Below are positions 9,901 through 14,768 of a DNA stretch of 14,768 bases, piece after piece (position 1 is the first letter of the stretch; each line of letters begins with the position of its first letter). This stretch comes from Gymnopilus junonius. Lineage: Eukaryota > Basidiomycota > Agaricomycetes > Agaricales > Galerinaceae. A model generated the notes under the pieces. It saw only the letters and a program-made list of their open reading frames with translations, made no database searches and was not told the DNA's origin. The stretch covers positions 1-14,768 of the forward strand of contig JADNYJ010000732.1 of the NCBI GenBank assembly GCA_015501075.1, in the 5' to 3' direction. Position numbers and translations under genes: made by a program.

Positions 9901-10803
9901 GCTAATGCTATCGCCGCTGCCGCCGCTCAACATGGCCAACCTGGAGCTCAGGCTCAACCTCAGGCTCAGGCTGCTGCTGGCCAACCTCAACCACAACAAC
10001 CCCTACAAGGGCAACCTCAGCAAGGCCAACAGCAACAGCAACAAAGAGGCCCGCGGGGATATCATATATTCCCTGGCCTGCCGCCTTTCTTGGCTGGCGC
10101 TCCTGGTGTTCACGTCGCCACTGGATCTGGGCGGACGATGCAGGAAGCGTTGGCACAAATGTTTGGTGGTGGGTTTAGGCCTCAGCAACCGCAGGCGCAA
10201 GGTGCTCAGTCCCCACCTCAGGCGAATGGCCAGCAACAGCTACAGCAGCCCCAGCCAATGCTCGGTGCAGCTCCTGCCCAAGTTCAAGCTTCACAACAAC
10301 AAGAGCCTCAACAGCAGCAAGTTCCTCCAGCTGCAGCTGGTGTTCCTCCACCGTTCCGAATGTTCACTTCATTCGCTGATCTCTTCGGAGGTGGTGCTCA
10401 TGAGCGGGATAATAGGCCCAAGAGGGCGTGGACGTTGCCACCAGCTCCTGGTCCCACTCTTCGACAAAGGATAGAGCGGAAGGAGCGCGAGGCCGGCTTG
10501 AGGTGCTTCGATGTCAGCTGTGGGGTTGGACCTTCCGATGAAGAGCCTTTCGGGGCGAGTGAAGGCGAGGGTGGCAAGCAGGTGTCGATCATGTCTATGG
10601 CTGATCATACTGCATTGATGTGTGGGCATACGTTCCACAATACGTGTTTGGTCAGTGCCGAGAGGGTTGCGCTTAGTGCGAAGGGTGCGGAGGGGGTCGT
10701 GGAAACTGGAGATGGACAGGTTGAGGTTTTGTGTCCTATTTGTAGGGGAGCTGGGTGTGTGAGTCGGGCGGAGTGGGATGCGGGTGTCGAGGCTCTTGCT
10801 TGA
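6958..10803 (+). CDS. 1281-aa double RING-H2 protein, probable E3 ubiquitin ligase
   Basis: One uninterrupted reading frame. The start is the ATG at 6958 in the context CTACCAATGG; the frame is open a little further upstream but only to a TTG. A RING-H2 spans residues 412-497: C412-x2-C415, C473-x-H475-x2-H478-x2-C481, then C494-x2-C497 (TTCPTC). The gap between C415 and C473 is 57 residues, filled with an acidic and serine-rich insertion (EDSNEEDSTSEDESTEG). A basic patch SRRRREQEQRR follows at 512-522. A second, divergent RING-H2 sits at the C-terminus: C1183-x4-C1188, C1222-x-H1224-x2-H1227-x2-C1230, C1259-x2-C1262. The rest is low complexity: acidic near residues 50-75, then Q, P, A and N tracts, and an acidic run at 931-935. 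RING-H2 proteins recruit E2 enzymes and pass ubiquitin to substrates; the substrate is unknown. No membrane segment or signal peptide is seen, so the protein is probably cytosolic or nuclear. The absence of introns over 3.8 kb contrasts with the intron-dense neighbours. Confidence 0.9.
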   Translation: MDPHRPPHSVPDAQNDAQLDIHDNSDAQPAVEHLFVIHPSAGPQAQSQEFSDILMEDPGYDSMPGLYSVSDSDSEGSEEDSDRDANEVEMQAVGADLDGGPVSMLTADAVYNVPSSFVRPVPFLPNFSFNPSNNNTSPRPNRRAREDDDDEERDRRHPSQRVSSASTPSISTTSSLNPTSVDSTPNQSATSTPTPPQAPRPHVHRHVFHAAIGIPRRQGDNPLLRFYQHVNHVDNDTTGNTPPAGPSNPNATPIDNNDNNNNATPVPPPPQQQQPGRPPQMIEGLALSFEFGPNGLIFEGPPARPGDRPQGTPNSNAQGGQPQPQPQPQLANLMTQFLAGGDFDGQPININLNLGDLGAFGFGPQKDDPERAKKLVDGLEEVPVGLVRRLERVGGTGGGMGQDANAGGDAGCAICWDKLLDGDGEGFGKEKDTSEDSNEEDSTSEDESTEGSSSTSSETETRHKYPKIVSLPCAHVFHADCLIPWFSRPHHTTCPTCRFNIDPDNLTYVSASRRRREQEQRRATEGGANAEGSNGNNDGANNNNNEGTNNGQGGPNTQTDRLRSFGDLLDRLESLIPPAPVPPARTTGAVPQTQTPATNAAPAPAPGAGIQGPGLQSTTIQTPQGLVNVIQVPIPIVIPVQIPANAGAAGGTPAPTAPIPAEAPVSAAGDAAVQAQAPQQPQAQGPQPQQQQQQQPQGEFARFLSGLFQQVLGAGAAAPGAPLPQGQAAQSQQPQPQATGAPPQQGELNTLLRSLSLNGGADQPAFAGPAAATTANFPSLPLPTWFSGFPFQPQAQPANSPPPAGSDANNSNNNHTSTATQTNDASTSTPQPPATAPQQPPGLPPPVNPFTHRPGVSGYTIDMIFNGPMPNMPGMPGLPIFAAPPPAFTNSAGAGGNGPAAAAAAPRGTRPRAMSLPPEATFIEGMGMVLDDDDDMDNAPGEAGQGEGQGEGDLGRMMNLDDILGLIADDEQEEQAEMDAFANAIAAAAAQHGQPGAQAQPQAQAAAGQPQPQQPLQGQPQQGQQQQQQRGPRGYHIFPGLPPFLAGAPGVHVATGSGRTMQEALAQMFGGGFRPQQPQAQGAQSPPQANGQQQLQQPQPMLGAAPAQVQASQQQEPQQQQVPPAAAGVPPPFRMFTSFADLFGGGAHERDNRPKRAWTLPPAPGPTLRQRIERKEREAGLRCFDVSCGVGPSDEEPFGASEGEGGKQVSIMSMADHTALMCGHTFHNTCLVSAERVALSAKGAEGVVETGDGQVEVLCPICRGAGCVSRAEWDAGVEALA
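9022..9042 (+). repeat. CAG/CAA trinucleotide repeat (seven glutamines)
   Basis: CAA followed by five CAG and one CAA, in frame within the RING-protein gene. Similar glutamine-rich tracts occur near 7918-7945 (alternating Q and P) and 10009-10050. Such repeats are prone to length variation between strains. Confidence 0.8.
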
Positions 10804-11470
10804 GCGCGGTGATGATGACGATGATGATCCCTAATGTCTTTGCTGCCTGTACTTGTTTTTCTCTTTGCAACACCTTTTTTCTTCTCGTCGACTGTTTCCA
10901 TCTCGTCTATTATTCCCTTTGTGCAACCTCATTCCATTCCATTTCCTTTCCATTGTGGTCATCTGTAATTGTGTTGATAATTTCTTGTAAGTGCAGCCTC
11001 TTATTATTACTCATGGATACCCAGTGTTGACGAGCTCTTTCTCATGGATAGAGACCCAAACCACATATCTGCACTTGCAATTACACTGTATCACCAATCA
11101 TTCAACTACTCGCACTACGCACCACCCACATTGCACGATATCTATTATTCACTTCCAATCTTGCAGTTTCCTCACTTCTCTTCAATCCATCTTTGGACGA
11201 TTACCCATACCCATATTGTACGATAACGATAATTAGACTGCTCAGTAATGATAGATAGACAAGCTCAAGAGTCAAGGTTCAAAACAAGCATTTGTCCATC
11301 ACATCTTTGCACGGCACTCGTTATCGAAGTTTACACTCCTCATCGACGTCCACATGTCCTTAGTTCGTTCTGTAGCTCATACTTTTTCTTCCTTTTTTCT
11401 TCCATATATAACTGAATGTATGGTCGCAGTATTTATTTGCACAGTCGTAAAAAGTCAATGAAAATGTACT
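10804..11470. other. 3' flank of the RING gene, non-coding
   Basis: The stop codon is followed by a short GATGATGAC-type repeat (about 10810-10827) and pyrimidine-rich sequence typical of a fungal 3' untranslated region. No polyadenylation motif is clear enough to place the transcript end, and no gene was seen. Confidence 0.5.
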
Positions 11471-12027
11471 CTACCTGAATCTTCCAATCGCAATGTCATT
11501 GCATTTGTTTCGTAATGAGATTCGGAACTTTCTGGAGTCAGGTAAGATACAGATGAAAATTCTTTTTCTGATCCTTGAGTTTTTGCCTTTTTCTCCTGCA
11601 TTGGAGGCTGAGGTTTTATCATGATGAGTAATTGGGGTGTAAATTCTCTTGGGAAACGAAATTGCTCTCTTCAGTGCTTGTGACTCAACTCGACGCGAAG
11701 ATATCGAGTTCCGGATTGCACCTCTGATTAAATTAAAAGCAAACAACTGAGGACGTAAAAAAACCTGCTGAAAAGCTCAAATGAGCCTTCTTTACTTGCC
11801 TATCACCCTAATTAGTCTACATCGTATACACGAGGCTCTCAAGTGCCCCTATTCCCGCTTTCCCGGCACGCCCGAGACGCGTTAACGCCGTCACGTGAGA
11901 TTCTATTAAAGTCGGCGCAGCTGCGCGGCAAGGAGCGGGGGCCATATGGGGACGTTTCTCGCCTCCTGCCACCAAATCCTAGTAAAGCACTGGCAACAAT
12001 GCACTGCATTGCTCAGGGTTACTCGGG
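11471..12027. other. unassigned intergenic region with promoter-like GC-rich island
   Basis: No coding frame was recognised on either strand. Within about 11840-11960 the base composition turns GC-rich and contains two palindromes, TCACGTGA (11891-11898, an E-box core) and GCGCAGCTGCGC (11915-11926). The island precedes a small hydrophobic ORF at 12028 and could be a promoter, but nothing downstream is a firm gene. Confidence 0.35.
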
Positions 12028-12177
12028 ATGAGTCACTGGCGCTGCGTGCTGTGTGCGTGGCTTATTTTCGTGGCTGGGGTTAAGGGCGACGGTTTCTCAA
12101 TTTCTCCATTCTTCCCTGTTCTTTCCTACATCATTGTCTTCAGCTCAAAATTTTGGGGTGGATTGCGTACTGGATAA
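12028..12177 (+). CDS. possible 49-aa hydrophobic ORF or first exon
   Basis: The ATG at 12028 opens a frame with a signal-peptide-like start (MSHWRCVLCAWLIFVAGVKG) followed by a second hydrophobic stretch (FFPVLSYIIVF), ending at TAA 12175-12177. It lies about 100 bp after a GC-rich, palindrome-containing island. It is unrecognised, and short hydrophobic frames are common by chance in T-rich DNA. It might be the first exon of a membrane protein whose later parts are the hydrophobic open stretches at 12312-12863, but I could not join them with in-phase splice sites. Confidence 0.15.
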   Translation: MSHWRCVLCAWLIFVAGVKGDGFSISPFFPVLSYIIVFSSKFWGGLRTG

Positions 12178-13616
12178 CCTACGGGGCCTTGTGTGCGGTA
12201 AATTTTCTCAAGACAACCTATGGGAGAGGATCCGACAAGGGCGAAAGCACAGCAGTACTTGGTAGGCGCCCTAAATTCCTATCGGTTGTCACCATTCTTT
12301 GCTGCTTTTAATACTCGACTTGTGGTACCAGTCAGATCGTCAAAAGGAAAACAGCCGGAGGTAGCCAATACTTTGAAGCTGCTGTGTTGATTTCGATATT
12401 CTTTCTGGCGTTCTTTCTTTACGGAACGATCCAGCTGATATTCCAGGCTGATCATGACCTGCCAGCCTCCCGGGTATTCATTGCTCTTTCCTGCTTCTGT
12501 GCTTTGCTAAACCGAAATATCATTCTGACGCTCTAGTTCTGTGCATAGGAAACACTCCATCATACCCGCAATCAACATCTGTGTATATGAGCCTGCTGAG
12601 GCGTGGTACTGCCATGCTTTCAACGCAAGGCTTGTTTTGATCGCGGTGCGCTCGCATGTTCATTTCGTTTTGGCTTTTCTCCCATATTCTAATCGTGGAG
12701 AAATCAAAGTTCTTGAAGTTTGCCGTATATGTCTATTGCATCAGTGTTCTTCTAAGGCATTGGCTTGCTTTTTTTTGTGTCTTGGTATCTTGGTACCAGT
12801 CGAACGGCTACTCTGAGCTTCTTTGAAGAGGAACCTCCCCATCGGAAAGGCGCATATATTTAGGTAAATTCGAATTCGGGTTTCCATTTTTTTTTCGAGG
12901 CCATTTCTGAAGACCATATCTCTCTAGGCATTTTGTGGACTGCGTCATAACTGCAAGATTTAGTCTAGCAATCCCGATTGTTTTTCCGCACCGATTGGCG
13001 CTCATGAAATTATCCGTTGCGGACCGAGCGATTGAATGTTGGATGCCTTTCTTGGACCTCACTTGACTGTCGTCACTTTTCCACTCCAGAATCTTCTAGG
13101 GCATTCATTTCCTGCTATCGATTGCCAAAACTCCGCTGTCATCGTTCTTGGGAGAAGACCCTGTGGTCTATCACACGACCTGCTAATCCATTTGGCACGT
13201 TCTTCCGCCGTTCTAACGTTCTATCGCGTACTGCGGAAGAGGTTCCCGGAAACGAATCGATTAATTCCACTTGACATATTTTTCAATGGTGAGCGGAAAG
13301 TCGTTGGTTCCGGTAAAGGCTTAACCTGACACTTTATTTTACTAACAACAAGTGGTGCATACATTATCAAGGGGGTGGTTTACACAAAGCACTGCGACGA
13401 CTATGAGTTACAATTACAAGTCATTGGCCGGTGCTATGAGAGACTGAGCTCGCAAGTCCATTGCAAAAGATATGACTGGGGGGTTGATAGCGGAGACGGG
13501 GAAAAATGAAGCAACTACTCATACAAAAATTGCATAAAGGAGTGTGTGTGATTGGGCTCTGAGGTGAGTGGAGACAGCAATATTTGAAAGGGATTATTTA
13601 GAAAAATATGCGCATA
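12178..13616. other. no supported gene; scattered hydrophobic open stretches
   Basis: Several open stretches exist on the plus strand: 12312-12536 with a membrane-helix-like segment (ISIFFLAFFLYGTIQLIF), and 12750-12863 ending in a charged tail (FFEEEPPHRKGAYI). They lie in different frames without convincing introns. The part nearest 13616 is presumably 3' flank of the minus-strand gene. Confidence 0.4.
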
Positions 13617-13782
13617 TTAGGCGAATTTCGAAGAATAACAAGTCATCAAGAGGTCGTCGCACGGCGTGATATGATGGTGGGTATGCAAGGAAACTTCATG
13701 AAGAAAATGCGAAGAGAATAAAATGCAGCAAAGGAAAGAAAAAAAAGAATAGAGAAACGAAGACGACGAAAGTCTGTCCAGA

Positions 13783-14693
13783 TCAGCGGCCTTCGTCAAA
13801 GAGCAGCTCGTACGTCCAGGCTTGCCCGGGAATGGGATGAGGCCTTTGAAGATCCTTCGTCCTCTCAATAAGTCGATGCGCAGCATACCCTTCCTCTCCT
13901 CGAGGTGATCAAACTCAGGACTGTCACGGCATCGTTGAAGGTACGCGCGCCGGCACTTCTCGATGTAGTCCTCTCCCAACTCCCTCAACTCCTGATGTGT
14001 CAAAGGCATAGAATAGGTATCATAAATCGCCCTGAAGATGTCGATGACGCGAAGGCTAGTATCCGGCCGCCTGAGGTAGATTGGCCATCTGGGAAGCTTC
14101 TTGCAGATGATGGTCATACTTCTGATGGTGGCACTGACGGAGACGGGCATGACTTCCTCCTCACGAGTGAGAGGCTCATTTATCAGGTCTCGCCTGACCT
14201 TGACAGCGTAACGCGGAATGCGAGGATTGAAGCCAGCGTCGTAATACACCAAGGGGTCGGGATTGTGTCTTCGCTTGTCGTATTCGATTAGAGGCCAGGC
14301 AAGTTTCCCGTGCTTGGAGGGGTTGCCAGCCTGCCACCGCCACACTTCCTCGACAGCTGCCAAAAAAAAAAGGTCAGTAATGAAATAAAGTTGAATCATG
14401 AGGAAAACTGACCTTCCAGATAATCAGGATCCTTGTAGTAGGGTGGGAGATAGCTGGAGACATGGCCTTGTTGACTAGCTCTCCGGGAGCGTAGGTCGTT
14501 GCGGAATGAGCGAGAATCATGATTCACGGCTGTGTAGACATGGTCAGCTTTGGTGGTTATCAACACCACGCGCGCACTTACAAACACCGTGTTCGTCCGC
14601 AGGAGAAGGGGTCGCACTCGAATTACTGTGCCCAAACGCAGTAGGGCCTTCAGATTACATTAGTTTGTGGCGTGGTACTTCCCCCCGAGACAT
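13783..14693 (-). CDS. DUF6699-like domain protein (multi-exon, 5' end uncertain, 3' end apparently frameshifted)
   Basis: Main exon 14356 down to the 3' end; intron 14412-14357 (56 nt, GTCAGT...GGCAG); exon 14529-14413; intron 14581-14530 (52 nt, GTAAGT...CACAG); 5' exon from 14582 upward. The main exon contains the pattern I associate with DUF6699: PLVYYDAGFNPR, MTIICKKLPRWPIYLRRP, then LRVIDIFRAIYDTY, PLTHQELRE and GMLRIDLLRGRRIFKGL. The family is known mainly from mushroom genomes and its function is unknown. The protein is soluble, with no signal peptide. The first exons are doubtful: an ATG at 14693 works in phase only with an unusually short 33-nt intron, while an ATG at 14766 reaches a good donor (GTAAGT) but the wrong phase. 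After FKGL the open frame runs on to a stop at 13617 through T-rich sequence. One base over, it would read AWTYELLFDEGR and stop at 13783-13785, which looks like the true end. Confidence 0.75.
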
Positions 14694-14731
14694 GACTTAC
14701 CGTACACAGGTCTAGCCTGATGTGGTTGTGA

Positions 14732-14749
14732 GTGCGGGTGCGGGTGCGA
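14732..14749 (-). repeat. hexanucleotide repeat (GTGCGG on the plus strand)
   Basis: Two perfect GTGCGG units and one GTGCGA in tandem. On the minus strand they would encode alternating arginine and threonine if the ATG at 14764-14766 is used. Confidence 0.5.
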
Positions 14750-14768
14750 GGACCAGCCTCGTTCATTT

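Noticed and set aside
7480..10640. Many long open frames on both strands inside the RING gene (for example 9863-10474 plus, 8800-9192 minus)
   Set aside because: They are shadows of the repetitive Q/P/A-rich coding sequence; the CAG- and CCT-rich composition keeps other frames open by chance.
11471..11746. 91-codon open frame on the minus strand
   Set aside because: Composition shows no domain or family features, no promoter or splice context was visible, and the length is within chance expectation.
12808..13062. Minus-strand 84-codon open frame
   Set aside because: No recognisable features, and it partly overlaps the plus-strand hydrophobic stretches; not enough for a call.
13017..13329. 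Two overlapping open frames of 85-97 codons
   Set aside because: They overlap each other in different frames, neither resembles a known family, and no flanking splice signals join them to other exons.
13905..14291. 128-codon plus-strand open frame
   Set aside because: It is antisense to the DUF6699-like main exon, which has family-level support.

Overview
The window reads as nuclear DNA of a filamentous fungus, most likely an agaricomycete (mushroom-forming basidiomycete). The reasons are many short introns (about 50-65 nt) with GTRNGT donors and YAG acceptors, genes on both strands separated by kilobase gaps, a nuclear-type tRNA with internal A and B boxes, and a DUF6699-like protein, a family I know mainly from Agaricomycetes. 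No bacterial signals (operons, Shine-Dalgarno sites) are present.

Layout. (1) 1-1230 (+) holds a degenerate, left-truncated copy of a multi-exon gene. 2512-4676 (+) holds an intact tandem paralog that I can assemble into 12 exons (510 aa). Its N-terminus has two G-K/R-x-x-G...W modules resembling the DUF3820/ExoX-C type, followed by an acidic stretch, a run of small symmetric exons coding basic T-P-R-S-K segments, and a conserved helical C-terminal module. (2) Between the two paralogs, 1575-2322 is a 748-bp element with imperfect terminal inverted repeats of about 50 bp and a perfect 8-bp target-site duplication, most simply a non-autonomous hAT-type (MITE-like) transposon. It lies about 190 bp upstream of the intact paralog's start codon. 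(3) 4953-5026 is an intronless tRNA-Ile(AAT) with a downstream T-run terminator. (4) 5027-6957 is mostly non-coding, with two weak exon-like scraps. (5) 6958-10803 is one intronless reading frame for a 1281-aa protein rich in Q, P, A and N. It has a RING-H2 in the middle and a second, divergent RING-H2 at the extreme C-terminus, so it is probably an E3 ubiquitin ligase. (6) 10804-13616 has no gene I can support; some hydrophobic open stretches may be relics of a membrane-protein gene. (7) 13783-14693 (-) is a multi-exon DUF6699-like gene whose last codons appear to be thrown out of frame by a one-base change.

The genes do not form an obvious pathway. The most informative structures are the tandem paralog pair (one decaying, one intact with cassette-like exons), the hAT-like element inserted between them, and the double-RING protein with its long acidic insertion inside the first zinc-binding loop. 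Splice sites were assigned by eye from consensus, phase and paralog comparison; none has transcript support.
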